In this document: positions 8,107 to 17,053 of the stretch, piece after piece | Layout: each line of letters begins with the position of its first letter | Position numbering within the stretch: the stretch's first letter is position 1 | NCBI GenBank assembly: GCA_902779395.1 | Contig: CACZBK010000003.1 | Span: 62,001 to 126,000 of the forward strand | Origin: an uncultured Lachnospiraceae bacterium | Lineage (GTDB): Bacteria > Bacillota > Clostridia > Lachnospirales > Lachnospiraceae | Length of the DNA stretch: 64,000 nucleotides | Reading direction: 5' to 3' | The notes under the pieces: generated by a model | What the model saw: only the letters and a program-made list of their open reading frames with translations | Database searches by the model: none | Told to the model about the DNA's origin: nothing | Position numbers and translations under genes: made by a program

Positions 8107-8778
8107 GTGTCTGCAAAGTCAGAAGAAAAACGTCTGGAAAAAGAAAGAAAGCAGGCTGAAAAGCTTGAAGCTGAAAAAAAGCGCATGTACGAAATGTTCT
8201 CATACGAACGGGAACACTCCGACTGCGCTTTTATCTGTGGAATAGATGAAGTGGGCAGAGGACCGTTTGCAGGGCCGGTTGTTGCCGGGGCAGTTATTCT
8301 TCCCAAAGATTGCAGCCTTTTATATCTAAATGATTCTAAGAAATTATCCGAAAAAAAGAGAGAAGAGCTTTTTGATGCCATAATGGAGAATGCCGTTTCG
8401 GTCGGGCTTGGATTTGTTGATAATGAGCGTATAGATGAGATCAATATCCTCAACGCCACATATGAAGCAATGAGACAGGCGATCTCCCGGCTTGACCCGG
8501 TACCTGATATCCTGTTAAATGATGCAGTCACGATACCGGGAGTGGAGATAAAGCAGGTCCCAATCATAAAAGGTGATGCAAAATCCGCATCCATAGCGGC
8601 GGCCAGCATCATAGCCAAAGTGACCAGAGACAGGCTGATGACAGAGATGGATGAAAAGTACCCGGGATATGACTTTGCTTCCAATAAGGGATACGGGACG
8701 GCAGTGCATATAGAAGCATTAAAGAGGCTGGGGCCCTGTCCCATTCACCGCAGAAGTTTTATAGGAAATTACGTATAA
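8107..8778 (+). CDS. rnhB: Ribonuclease HII
   Basis: Removes ribonucleotides from RNA-DNA hybrids. The start is GTG at 8107, six bases after GGAGG. Residues 1-38 are a highly charged helix, an extension over the shorter RNase HII forms. The core opens with G-I-D-E-V-G-R-G (45-52), supplying Asp47 and Glu48. The L-N-D strand near 141-143 carries the third Asp, and N-K-G-Y-G-T and H-R-R-S-F are near the end. Length 223. It directly follows lepB and precedes the FliK-like gene, matching the Bacillus rbgA-rnhB-ylqG order. Confidence 0.95.
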   Translation: MSAKSEEKRLEKERKQAEKLEAEKKRMYEMFSYEREHSDCAFICGIDEVGRGPFAGPVVAGAVILPKDCSLLYLNDSKKLSEKKREELFDAIMENAVSVGLGFVDNERIDEINILNATYEAMRQAISRLDPVPDILLNDAVTIPGVEIKQVPIIKGDAKSASIAAASIIAKVTRDRLMTEMDEKYPGYDFASNKGYGTAVHIEALKRLGPCPIHRRSFIGNYV

Positions 8779-8781
8779 GAT

Positions 8782-10584
8782 ATGGATAATGTCGGAATGC
8801 TGTCGCAGATCTTTGGATCCCCCCGTCTTGGCGGCGCTACGGATGCCAATGTAAATGCGAATGTAAATCAGAATAATACCCAGACTCCGGATGCGAGAGG
8901 CAGTGAGTATCTTTCAAAGCTTTCCGCCGGACAGACCGTGGAGGGAAAGATCACGGATATAAAGGGGAATGACGTGCAGATCGAGCTTCCAAACGGCGGA
9001 AAAGTCAATGCGAAGCTTGATAATGCCATGACACTCAGTGAGGGGCAGACCCTTACTTTTGAGGTGCGGTCCAATTCGGGTTCACAGATTTCTTTAAGTC
9101 CGCTTTATACCAATCTTACTATGGATCCTACTGCAGCAAGAGCCTTGACGGCAGCAGGTATGGCTGTCAATGCAAGGACCATGGATATGACTACTGCCAT
9201 GATGGAAGGCGGGATGAAGATAGACAGCAGGTCACTTTGGGATATGTTTCATCTGATATCCTCCATGCCGGATGCAAAAGCTTCTTCCCTTGTGGAGATG
9301 CAGCGTCTGGGCATACCTGTAAATGAAGAGAATTATGAGCAGTATTCTGCGTTTAAGAATTATGAATCACAGATATCGGAAGGTTTGAGGGAAGTGGCCG
9401 ACGGAGCCATAGCTCTCTTTGATGAGCTGCAGATGTCCGAAGGCGGAGATGCCAGAGCTGTTCAGTTTATGAAGGAGCTGACAGATGTTTTTGCTGAAGG
9501 AAGTGGTTCGGAGGAAACGTCAGTTTCAACTAAGACCGTACTGTCTGAAGACGGTAGTGTAAGTCTGATACGCCAGAATTCCGCAGATGCGTTGCTTAAT
9601 GATCTGAACAGGGTCTTTTCGGCAGAGGCCGATAAGCTGTCCGCACAAGCCGGGACTGATGCAAAGACTCTTGTTTTGGATGAAGAAGCTGCGAAACATT
9701 TGGGAGAAACGGCAAAAACTGATACGTCAGCAGGAGCTGCAGGAGGAGATCCGGCTCTGAATATAAAGAATAAGCTGATGCAGATGATAAGCAATATGGA
9801 TGGCGCATCATCGCTTGCCCAGGGGCTTAAGAATATGCCGCCTACCGATGCTAATGTGCTCAAGCTTACAAATGCCCTGCTTAAGATGATGGATGAAAAG
9901 GGCGGCATGAGCAATAAAGAGCTTGAGGCGGAATTAAAACAGCTTTTTAAGAGTGATGATTTTAAGGAACTGGTCAGGAATTCGATAAAGGACAGCTGGA
10001 GCCTGCGTCCCGAACAGGTTGCGGATAAAGCGAATGTAGAGCAGTTATATCAGAGGCTTGAAAAGCAGACGGGTGAGATGACGGCTAAACTTTCACAGCT
10101 TGCGGAACCGGGGAGCCAGTTTGCCCAGAGTCTTGGAAATATGAGCAATAATCTTGATTTTATGAATCAGATGAACCAGACGATGCAGTATATACAGCTG
10201 CCGCTGAAAATGAACGGTTCGGATGCAACGGGTGATCTGTATGTTTATACGGACAAGAAGAGTCTTGCATCAAATGACGGGAATGTAAGTGCAATGCTTC
10301 ATCTGGATATGGAGCATCTGGGAACGGTTGATGTATATGCAGCGATATCATCAGGCAACAAGGTATCCACCAGATTTTATCTGGAAAGCGATGAGATCAT
10401 AGATCTGATCGCAGAACATATACATGAGCTTGATGAGCGCCTTGAAAAAAGAGGCTACAGCTGCAGTACAAAGATAACTACCAGGGATCAGATGGGCAAG
10501 GAAGATGACAGTGTAAGGAGTCTTATACCGCCTGCCGGAGAAGCGAAGATGATCTCCAGACAGAGTTTTGATATGAGGGCTTGA
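8782..10584 (+). CDS. FliK-like (flagellar hook-length control domain) protein, YlqG position
   Basis: A 600-residue low-complexity, Met-, Asp-, Ala- and Gln-rich protein. The N-terminal 35 residues are Asn-rich, and a strand-rich segment (about 45-110: G-K-I-T-D-I..., then L-S-E-G-Q-T-L-T-F-E-V) looks like a small beta domain. The last third (about 470-565) holds a conserved strand-helix unit with L-H-L-D-M-E-H-L-G-T-V-D-V resembling the FliK/Flg_hook C-terminal domain. No signal peptide. It occupies the position of ylqG in Bacillus and is coupled to an FlhB-like gene, so a link to flagellar or type III export is likely but unproven. The SD is weak. Confidence 0.6.
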   Translation: MDNVGMLSQIFGSPRLGGATDANVNANVNQNNTQTPDARGSEYLSKLSAGQTVEGKITDIKGNDVQIELPNGGKVNAKLDNAMTLSEGQTLTFEVRSNSGSQISLSPLYTNLTMDPTAARALTAAGMAVNARTMDMTTAMMEGGMKIDSRSLWDMFHLISSMPDAKASSLVEMQRLGIPVNEENYEQYSAFKNYESQISEGLREVADGAIALFDELQMSEGGDARAVQFMKELTDVFAEGSGSEETSVSTKTVLSEDGSVSLIRQNSADALLNDLNRVFSAEADKLSAQAGTDAKTLVLDEEAAKHLGETAKTDTSAGAAGGDPALNIKNKLMQMISNMDGASSLAQGLKNMPPTDANVLKLTNALLKMMDEKGGMSNKELEAELKQLFKSDDFKELVRNSIKDSWSLRPEQVADKANVEQLYQRLEKQTGEMTAKLSQLAEPGSQFAQSLGNMSNNLDFMNQMNQTMQYIQLPLKMNGSDATGDLYVYTDKKSLASNDGNVSAMLHLDMEHLGTVDVYAAISSGNKVSTRFYLESDEIIDLIAEHIHELDERLEKRGYSCSTKITTRDQMGKEDDSVRSLIPPAGEAKMISRQSFDMRA

Positions 10585-10586
10585 AT

Positions 10587-10886
10587 ATGGCCGGTAATGA
10601 TAACAGACCTAAAAAGAGAACGGCTGTTGCTCTGGAATATGATCCCGTAGATTCGGCTCCTAAGGTAATAGCATCCGGTACGGGAAGGATAGCCGATAAG
10701 ATCATAGAGAAGGCAAAGGAAGCCAAGGTCCCGGTCCATAAGGATTCTAAACTTGCGGATACCTTATCGAGGCTTGAGATAGGGGAGATGATACCACCGG
10801 AGCTCTATGAAGTGGTCGCAGAGATACTTGTGTTTGTGGATGCAATGGACAAGATAAAAGATAAAATGGCTAAGGCCGGTAAGTGA
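10587..10886 (+). CDS. FlhB/YscU C-terminal-domain-like protein (YlqH/FlhX type)
   Basis: A 99-residue protein starting at the ATG at 10587, seven bases after GAGGG; the TTG at 10581 is discarded. Its core A-V-A-L-E-Y-D...A-P-K-V-I-A-S-G-x-G and the later I-P-P-E-L-Y-E-V-V-A-E-I-L follow the cytoplasmic domain of FlhB, the export-switch protein of the flagellar type III system. The membrane part is missing, and the autocleavage N-P-T-H is replaced by K-K-R-T. Such short FlhB homologues are known as YlqH or FlhX. The ATG overlaps the end of the FliK-like gene closely, so the two are co-translated. Confidence 0.8.
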   Translation: MAGNDNRPKKRTAVALEYDPVDSAPKVIASGTGRIADKIIEKAKEAKVPVHKDSKLADTLSRLEIGEMIPPELYEVVAEILVFVDAMDKIKDKMAKAGK

Positions 10887-10887
10887 T

Positions 10888-11250
10888 ATGAACAAACGTG
10901 CGCTGGGAAGCGAGATGGAGGCCGGGGCTGCAGAGTTTCTGCAAAGCCGGGGCGTAAAGATAATAGAAAAAAATCTCAGGTGCAGGGCAGGAGAGGTAGA
11001 CCTTGTGGGTATAGACCGCGACTGCCTTGTTTTTTTTGAGGTCAAATGGCGCCGCAGTACGTACAGCGGGGATCCGTCCGAGGCGGTGGATTTCAGGAAA
11101 CAGGCCCGGATCTGCCGTGTCAGCGATCATTACAGGATGATGCATCAAAAACTTGCCCTTTTACAGCTCCGGTTCGATGTGATCGCTATGGATGAAAAAG
11201 AGATCAAGTGGATCAAAAATGCTTTTGATTACATAGGAAGCGGATTTTAA
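10888..11250 (+). CDS. yraN: YraN family (UPF0102) predicted endonuclease
   Basis: A 120-residue member of the UPF0102 family, which has a Holliday-junction-resolvase or restriction-endonuclease-like fold. It begins with the helix G-x-E-x-E-A-G-A-A-E-F-L. The nuclease motif is G-E-V-D-L-V followed by F-F-E-V-K-W-R, giving Glu, Asp and the E-x-K pair expected at the metal site. In many Firmicutes yraN sits close to rnhB, as here. The biochemical role in the cell is not established. It overlaps no gene but starts one base after the FlhB-like stop. A promoter follows at once. Confidence 0.9.
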   Translation: MNKRALGSEMEAGAAEFLQSRGVKIIEKNLRCRAGEVDLVGIDRDCLVFFEVKWRRSTYSGDPSEAVDFRKQARICRVSDHYRMMHQKLALLQLRFDVIAMDEKEIKWIKNAFDYIGSGF

Positions 11251-11255
11251 TTAAC

Positions 11256-11284
11256 TTGAAAGCTTTTACGGGATGTGATAAACT
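11256..11284 (+). promoter_or_regulatory. Putative vegetative promoter for the SGNH hydrolase gene
   Basis: TTGAAA (11256-11261), 17 bases, then TAAACT (11279-11284). It begins six bases after the yraN stop and would give a leader of about 60 bases. The -10 TAAACTGTC is identical over nine bases to that of the distal rplS promoter. Confidence 0.6.
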
Positions 11285-11352
11285 GTCTTTTTAGTTATGC
11301 GGACAGTGGACCATGTTGATGGACATGAATGATAAAAAGAGGTGATCAGAGC

Positions 11353-12306
11353 ATGAAGAAAGTAACCGGAGGGATCATCGCGGCTTTATTGGTCTTATGT
11401 TTTATTTGTATGGCGATCCTCGGGGTTTTGCTTTTCCGTAAAAATGCAGAAGCCGATGATTTAAGTTCCGATGTCAGAAAGTATAAAAAAGATCTGAAAG
11501 CCTGTGAGGAACAGCTGGCAAAACAAGCGGAAGATTTCGATAATGAAAAAAAAGATCTGCTGAAAAAGAACGAAGACTTGGAGAACGGGAAAAAGAATAC
11601 GGAAAATGAACTTAAGGAGGCTAAGGAGCAGCTGGAGGAAAGCCTGTCACATACCCCTGAGCCGGGCAATGTGATCATTAAAGATGATCTGGCAAGGGTA
11701 TACCCTTATTATAAAGATTTTTGTGTGGCTAATGACACATATGATACTCTGGAGTATAAATTCGAAATGGTCTATAACTATCCTACAGACGTAGTTTTTT
11801 GTGGAGATTCTCTTGTGGAAAGATGCAGCTGGGATGAGATGTATCCTGAGCTGGAAGTAAAGAACCGCGGTATAGGCGGGGATACCGTCAACGGGCTTAT
11901 GTCCCGTATGGATACGATAATGGCAACACAGCCAAAGAAGCTTTTTGTTTATGTTGGGATAAATGATGTGCTATTCGGAAGGGAACCGGCTGATATAATC
12001 AACCGCTTTAGGGAATTGATGGATGTCATAGCCCAATATGACGGAGTAAAGGTATATATACAGTCGATCCTTCCGGTATCCGCGTCCCAGAGTGATGCAG
12101 AACGTATATTGCTTGATACGCATGAGATAGACGAAGCGCTTGCAGGACTGTGTGAGGAGAGAGGTTTTACCTATATATGGCTTTGGGATGATTACGCCGG
12201 GGATGACTGGGCACTGCTTGATGAGTATTATTACGACGGAGTCCATGTAAATGCGCATGCTTATAAGCATTGGAAAGAGATACTGGATCCATATGTTTAT
12301 GAATAA
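11353..12306 (+). CDS. Membrane-anchored coiled-coil SGNH/GDSL hydrolase
   Basis: A 317-residue protein from the ATG at 11353 (SD AGAGGTGA; the ATG at 11329 lies upstream of it). One membrane segment at about 6-28 anchors it facing outward. Residues 35-110 are a Lys/Glu-rich coiled coil. The catalytic domain then follows: block I C-G-D-S-L near 155, block II G-I-G-G-D-T, block III G-I-N-D-V and block V D-G-V-H-V-N-A near the end, giving Ser, Gly, Asn and Asp-His. It is probably a surface esterase acting on acylated glycans or lipids. It has its own promoter and is not in an obvious operon. Confidence 0.85.
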   Translation: MKKVTGGIIAALLVLCFICMAILGVLLFRKNAEADDLSSDVRKYKKDLKACEEQLAKQAEDFDNEKKDLLKKNEDLENGKKNTENELKEAKEQLEESLSHTPEPGNVIIKDDLARVYPYYKDFCVANDTYDTLEYKFEMVYNYPTDVVFCGDSLVERCSWDEMYPELEVKNRGIGGDTVNGLMSRMDTIMATQPKKLFVYVGINDVLFGREPADIINRFRELMDVIAQYDGVKVYIQSILPVSASQSDAERILLDTHEIDEALAGLCEERGFTYIWLWDDYAGDDWALLDEYYYDGVHVNAHAYKHWKEILDPYVYE

Positions 12307-12342
12307 AATAACTGAAGCAGAATTAACAAGGAGGAACTTAAA

Positions 12343-13563
12343 ATGGAAATATTCGAGGAATTACAGGAGCGTGGCCTGATAGCGCAGGTCACTGACGAAA
12401 AAGAGATAAGAGAGCTTATAAACGATGGCAAGGCCACATTCTACATCGGCTTTGATCCTACCGCGGATTCGCTGCATGTAGGTCACTTTATGGCACTCTG
12501 CCTTATGAAGCGCATGCAGATGGCAGGCAATAAGCCCATCGCACTTTTAGGCGGCGGAACAGGTATGATAGGCGATCCTTCAGGCAAGACCGATATGAGA
12601 AAGATGCTCACACCCGAGCTGATCGATCACAATATCGAATGCTTTAAGGTACAGATGAGCCGTTTCATTGAATTCGGTGAAGGAAAGGCCAGACTGGTAA
12701 ATAACGCAGACTGGCTGCTGGATCTTAATTATATCGAGCTGCTTCGTGAGGTGGGGCCTCATTTCTCGGTAAATAACATGCTGCGCGCAGAATGCTACAA
12801 GCAGCGTATGGAGAAAGGACTCACCTTCTTTGAGTTCAATTACATGATAATGCAGGCATACGATTTTTATACCTTATACCAGAAGTACGGCTGCAATATG
12901 GAGTTCGGCGGTGATGATCAGTGGTCAAACATGCTGGCCGGAACCGAGCTCATACGCCGTAAGCTGGGCAAGGATGCATATGCCATGACCCAGACTCTGC
13001 TGCTGAATTCCGAGGGCAAGAAGATGGGCAAGACCGAGAAGGGCGCAGTATGGCTGGATGCAAATAAGACCACGCCTTTTGAATTCTTCCAGTACTGGAG
13101 AAATATACCGGATGCGGATGTTCTTAAGTGCATCCGTATGCTGACCTTCCTGCCCATGGAGCAGATCAGGGATATGGATAAGTGGGAAGGTGCACAGCTC
13201 AATGAGGCCAAGGCTATACTGGCTTGGGAGCTTACCAGTCTGGTACACGGCAAGGAAGAAGCTGATAAGGCAAAGGAAGCCAGTCTGGCTTTGTTTGCAG
13301 GCGGCGGAAACTCCGAAAATATGCCTACCACTCACTTAAATGACGAGGACTTCACCGACGGCGCAGTCGATATCATCACCCTTCTTGTTAAGGCTTCTCT
13401 GGCAGGCTCACGCGGCGATGCAAGACGTAACATTGAGCAGGGCGGCGTGACTGTTAACGGTGAGAAGATCACCGATATCAAGCACACATTTAGCAAGAGT
13501 GATTTCGAGGGAGAATTCGTCCTCAAGAAGGGCAAGAAGAATTTTATGAAGTATACGGTATAG
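12343..13563 (+). CDS. tyrS: Tyrosyl-tRNA synthetase
   Basis: A class Ic synthetase of 406 residues. The HIGH-like sequence is H-V-G-H-F near residue 45, the tyrosine-binding region has F-G-G-D-D-Q-W near 186-192, and the KMSKS loop reads K-M-G-K-T near 226. The C-terminal S4-like RNA-binding domain (about 340-400) contains [14 protein letters not shown]. The SD AAGGAGG is strong. Only 36 bases separate it from the preceding gene, so there is no room for a tyrosine T-box leader. Confidence 0.97.
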   Translation: MEIFEELQERGLIAQVTDEKEIRELINDGKATFYIGFDPTADSLHVGHFMALCLMKRMQMAGNKPIALLGGGTGMIGDPSGKTDMRKMLTPELIDHNIECFKVQMSRFIEFGEGKARLVNNADWLLDLNYIELLREVGPHFSVNNMLRAECYKQRMEKGLTFFEFNYMIMQAYDFYTLYQKYGCNMEFGGDDQWSNMLAGTELIRRKLGKDAYAMTQTLLLNSEGKKMGKTEKGAVWLDANKTTPFEFFQYWRNIPDADVLKCIRMLTFLPMEQIRDMDKWEGAQLNEAKAILAWELTSLVHGKEEADKAKEASLALFAGGGNSENMPTTHLNDEDFTDGAVDIITLLVKASLAGSRGDARRNIEQGGVTVNGEKITDIKHTFSKSDFEGEFVLKKGKKNFMKYTV

Positions 13564-13612
13564 GAATCCCTTTTAAAATGTGGGACAGCCGCAAGAGAGG
13601 GAAGTACCCGGA

Positions 13613-14998
13613 ATGCACGAGCATACAATAATCAAAATCAGGGAGGGGAGTATTGCCGAGGAGCTTGGTATAGAGCCCGGCGACGTACTCCTCTCAATTA
13701 ATGATAAGGAGATCGAAGATGTATTTGACTTCGATTTTCTTTGTATGGAGGAGTACATAGAAGTTCTTATCCGTAAGGCGGATGGCGAGGAGTGGCTGCT
13801 GGAAGTGGATAAGGAGCCGGATGAGGATATGGGGCTTGTTTTTGACGAGGGCCTTATGGATCAGGCTCATTCATGCAAGAATAAGTGTATCTTCTGTTTT
13901 ATAGACCAGAACCCGCCGTGTATGCGCCCTACCATATACTTTAAGGATGATGATACCAGGCTTTCTTTTTTGCAGGGCAACTATGTGACGCTGACAAATC
14001 TAAAGGATGCGGATGTGGAGCGTCTTATACGCTATCATATGGAGCCCATAAATATCTCTGTTCATACCATGGATCCTGAACTTCGCGTGTTCATGCTCAA
14101 GAATCCCAATTCAGGTAAGGTGCTTAAGTATCTTGACGACTTTTATGAAGCCGGCATAACCATGAACGGACAGATAGTGCTGTGTAAAAATGTAAATGAT
14201 GGGGAACATCTGGATTTTACGATGAATGAACTGCTCAAATATGCTCCCGTAATGCAGAGCGTATCGGTGGTGCCTACGGGACTCACTAAGTACCGGGATA
14301 AGCTTTATCCTCTGGAACCCTTTGATAAAGAGGATTCGGGGAAGGTGATCGACCAGATAGAAGCCTTCCAGAAAAAGGCCTTTGAGCAGACAGGTATCCA
14401 TTTTATACACGCTTCGGATGAATGGTATATCACGGCAGGCCGGGAGGTGCCCGAGGAGGAGCGCTACGACGGCTATCTGCAGTTGGAAAACGGTGTGGGC
14501 ATGATAAGGCTTCTGATAGAGGAGATAAGTTCATTCCTGCCTCAGGCGGCAATGATATACGGGAAGGATATCAGGCGGAGCGTATCCATAGCCTGCGGAA
14601 AGAGCGCCTATCCGACTATGCAGCGTATGATGAAGGAAGTCGATAAGACTTTTCCGGGTATAAAGGTTCATCTCTATTGGATAAGGAATGATTTTTTCGG
14701 GGAGAGGATAACCGTATCGGGCCTTATCACGGGACAGGATCTTGTGGCACAGCTTAAGGATAAGGAAAAAGGAGAGGAGCTTTTGCTGCCGTCGGCAATG
14801 TTCCGTTCAGGCACAGAGGATTTCCTTGATGATATGACCCGTACCCAGGTGGAGGAAGCTTTACAAACTAAGGTGACTATTGTAAAATCGAACGGTATGG
14901 ATTTAATAAGAGCTATACTTGGACAGGAACAGAGCGGAGAGGAAACAAAAGACGTGAATCCGTATGAGCTCTCCGATGAGGTGTATGATGAAACGTAA
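13613..14998 (+). CDS. PDZ-DUF512 radical-SAM-like protein
   Basis: A 461-residue protein of the family with an N-terminal PDZ-like domain (about 5-60, with I-E-P-G-D-V-L-L-S-I-N) followed by C-x3-C-x2-C (Cys88, Cys92, Cys95), an iron-sulfur-binding radical SAM signature, then the DUF512 domain. The start is the ATG at 13613, after AGAGAGGGAAG; an in-frame GTG at 13580 is less well placed. Its stop overlaps der by eleven bases. This family is nearly always next to der in Clostridia. Its reaction is unknown. Confidence 0.9.
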   Translation: MHEHTIIKIREGSIAEELGIEPGDVLLSINDKEIEDVFDFDFLCMEEYIEVLIRKADGEEWLLEVDKEPDEDMGLVFDEGLMDQAHSCKNKCIFCFIDQNPPCMRPTIYFKDDDTRLSFLQGNYVTLTNLKDADVERLIRYHMEPINISVHTMDPELRVFMLKNPNSGKVLKYLDDFYEAGITMNGQIVLCKNVNDGEHLDFTMNELLKYAPVMQSVSVVPTGLTKYRDKLYPLEPFDKEDSGKVIDQIEAFQKKAFEQTGIHFIHASDEWYITAGREVPEEERYDGYLQLENGVGMIRLLIEEISSFLPQAAMIYGKDIRRSVSIACGKSAYPTMQRMMKEVDKTFPGIKVHLYWIRNDFFGERITVSGLITGQDLVAQLKDKEKGEELLLPSAMFRSGTEDFLDDMTRTQVEEALQTKVTIVKSNGMDLIRAILGQEQSGEETKDVNPYELSDEVYDET

Positions 14999-16316
14999 AC
15001 CTGTGGTGGCGATAGTAGGACGCCCTAATGTAGGAAAATCAACTTTGTTTAATGCGCTGGCAGGTGAAAGGCTGTCCATTGTAAAGGATACGCCGGGTGT
15101 CACCAGAGACCGGCTTTATACCGATGTGGAGTGGCTGGATAAGAGCTTTACTTTGATAGATACGGGCGGTATTGAACCTGACAGCAGCGATGTGATCCTG
15201 TCGCAGATGCGTGAGCAGGCACAGATCGCGATAGATACAGCAGATGTGATCATGTTCATGACGGATGTGCGTCAGGGGCTTGTTGATGCGGATTCTAAAG
15301 TTGCGGATATGCTTCGCCGCTCACAGAAGCCTGTAGTACTTGTGGTCAATAAAGTGGACAGCTTTGCAAAACAGCAGGCTGATGTATATGAATTCTATAA
15401 TCTTGGACTGGATGACCCGTTTCCGGTATCCGCGGCAGAGAAGCAGGGGCTGGGCGATCTGCTTGATAAGGTGATAAGCTACTTCCCTGAAGGCAGCGCG
15501 GAAGAGGAGGAAGATGAGCGTCCGAAGATAGCTGTGATAGGGAAACCGAATGTTGGCAAATCTTCCATAATCAACAGGCTTCTGGGAGAAAACCGTCTTA
15601 TAGTATCGGATATAGCCGGTACTACAAGAGATGCGGTGGATACAGTGCTTAAGCGTAACGGAAAAGAGTATATCTTTATTGATACGGCAGGACTTCGCCG
15701 CAAGAATAAGATAAAGGAAGAACTGGAGAAATATATGATAGTCCGTACCGTCAGCGCTGTAGAACGTGCGGACGTTGCGGTACTCGTCATAGATGCAACC
15801 GAAGGTGTGACCGAACAGGATGCCAAGATAGCCGGTATTGCCCATGAACGCGGAAAAGGAATGATAATCGCCGTGAATAAATGGGATCTGCTGGAAAAGG
15901 ATAATAAGACAGTAAACGATTTTACGAAAGATATACGTGATACTCTGGCTTTTATGCCTTATGCTGAGCTTATATTCATATCTGCTAAGAGCGGGCAGCG
16001 TCTGCCTAAGCTGTATGATATGATAGATGCGGTAACTGAAAATCATGCCATGCGCATCCAGACCGGTGTGCTTAATGAGATAGTGAGCGAGGCAGCGGCA
16101 CTTCAGCAGCCGCCTTCAGACAAGGGTAAGCGCCTTAAAATCTTTTATACCACTCAGGCTTCCGTTAAACCGCCGACCTTTGTAATATTTGTTAATGATA
16201 AGGAACTTATGCATTTTTCTTATGTGCGTTATCTTGAAAATAAGATACGTGAAGCCTTTGGATTCAGCGGAACGCCTCTCCGCTTTATAATAAGGGAGAG
16301 GAAAGAGAAGGAGTAA
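14988..16316 (+). CDS. der: Ribosome biogenesis GTPase Der (EngA)
   Basis: A double-GTPase protein needed for 50S subunit maturation. The first P-loop is G-R-P-N-V-G-K-S-T (residues 10-18), and the second is G-K-P-N-V-G-K-S-S near 184-192, each followed by D-T-G-G or D-T-A-G and N-K-V-D or N-K-W-D. A C-terminal KH-like domain ends with R-F-I-I-R-E-R. Length 442 fits the family. The start at 14988 is favoured because GAGGTG at 14978-14983 precedes it; the ATG at 14985 is an alternative. It lies inside the DUF512 gene's 3' end and is followed by plsY and gpsA. Confidence 0.97.
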   Translation: MKRKPVVAIVGRPNVGKSTLFNALAGERLSIVKDTPGVTRDRLYTDVEWLDKSFTLIDTGGIEPDSSDVILSQMREQAQIAIDTADVIMFMTDVRQGLVDADSKVADMLRRSQKPVVLVVNKVDSFAKQQADVYEFYNLGLDDPFPVSAAEKQGLGDLLDKVISYFPEGSAEEEEDERPKIAVIGKPNVGKSSIINRLLGENRLIVSDIAGTTRDAVDTVLKRNGKEYIFIDTAGLRRKNKIKEELEKYMIVRTVSAVERADVAVLVIDATEGVTEQDAKIAGIAHERGKGMIIAVNKWDLLEKDNKTVNDFTKDIRDTLAFMPYAELIFISAKSGQRLPKLYDMIDAVTENHAMRIQTGVLNEIVSEAAALQQPPSDKGKRLKIFYTTQASVKPPTFVIFVNDKELMHFSYVRYLENKIREAFGFSGTPLRFIIRERKEKE

Positions 16317-16334
16317 GATGGAGACAGGATTATA

Positions 16335-17039
16335 ATGGAACTTATAGGCATACGTATCCTCTGCCTTGTTATCGGATATCTCTTCGGAAATTTTCAGACA
16401 GCATACATCATAGGCAGACTCAATGGCATAGATATACGTGAAAAGGGCAGCGGAAATGCAGGGACAACAAATACCCTGCGTGTTCTGGGCAAGAAGGCCG
16501 GCCTTCTGGTATTCGTCGGCGACCTGGCAAAGAGCATAGGTGCCGTGGTACTGGTTTATTTTCTGTTCAGATACCGTTACCCGGAATATATTTATCTCTT
16601 AAAGCTTTATGCGGGACTCGGATCCATTCTGGGGCATAATTTTCCTTTTTATCTGGGATTTAAAGGGGGCAAGGGTATCGCAGCCATGAGCGGTATGATA
16701 CTTGCATTTCATTGGATGTATGTGCCTATAGACCTTTTGCTCTTTTTCGGAACCTTTGCGATCACACATTATGTGTCACTGGGCTCGCTGATACTTACTG
16801 CCGGCTTTTTTATCCAGACGGTCATTATGGGTGAGCTGGGGATATTCAAGCCTGTGATCATACCGTGGATGGATTTCATTCAGAATCCTTTTATACCGCA
16901 CGCGGTCCGTTATGAGATGTATGTGGTTGCATTTGTTATCACATTGATGGCTTTCATCCGCCATCATGAGAATATCAAAAAGCTCATCAGGGGAGAGGAA
17001 CGCAAGACCTATCTCTTTAAAAAGAATAAAGCTGATTAA
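16335..17039 (+). CDS. plsY: Acyl-phosphate:glycerol-3-phosphate acyltransferase PlsY
   Basis: An integral membrane enzyme that makes lysophosphatidic acid from acyl-phosphate and glycerol-3-phosphate. The PlsY motifs are present: G-S-G-N-A-G-T-T-N near 40-48, the loop G-H-N-F-P-F-Y-L-G-F-K-G-G-K-G near 96-110, and R-H-x-E-N-I near the C-terminus. Five or so hydrophobic segments are visible. At 234 residues it is about 30 longer than common forms, mostly between the last two motifs. The next gene, gpsA, supplies its substrate, a frequent pairing. Confidence 0.95.
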   Translation: MELIGIRILCLVIGYLFGNFQTAYIIGRLNGIDIREKGSGNAGTTNTLRVLGKKAGLLVFVGDLAKSIGAVVLVYFLFRYRYPEYIYLLKLYAGLGSILGHNFPFYLGFKGGKGIAAMSGMILAFHWMYVPIDLLLFFGTFAITHYVSLGSLILTAGFFIQTVIMGELGIFKPVIIPWMDFIQNPFIPHAVRYEMYVVAFVITLMAFIRHHENIKKLIRGEERKTYLFKKNKAD

Positions 17040-17053
17040 GGGGGAAAACTGAT

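Noticed and set aside
12307..12342. T-box leaders for tyrS, and likewise gltX and trpS
   Set aside because: The gaps are 36, 46 and 4 bases, too short for a T-box; no specifier or TGG-box sequence is visible.
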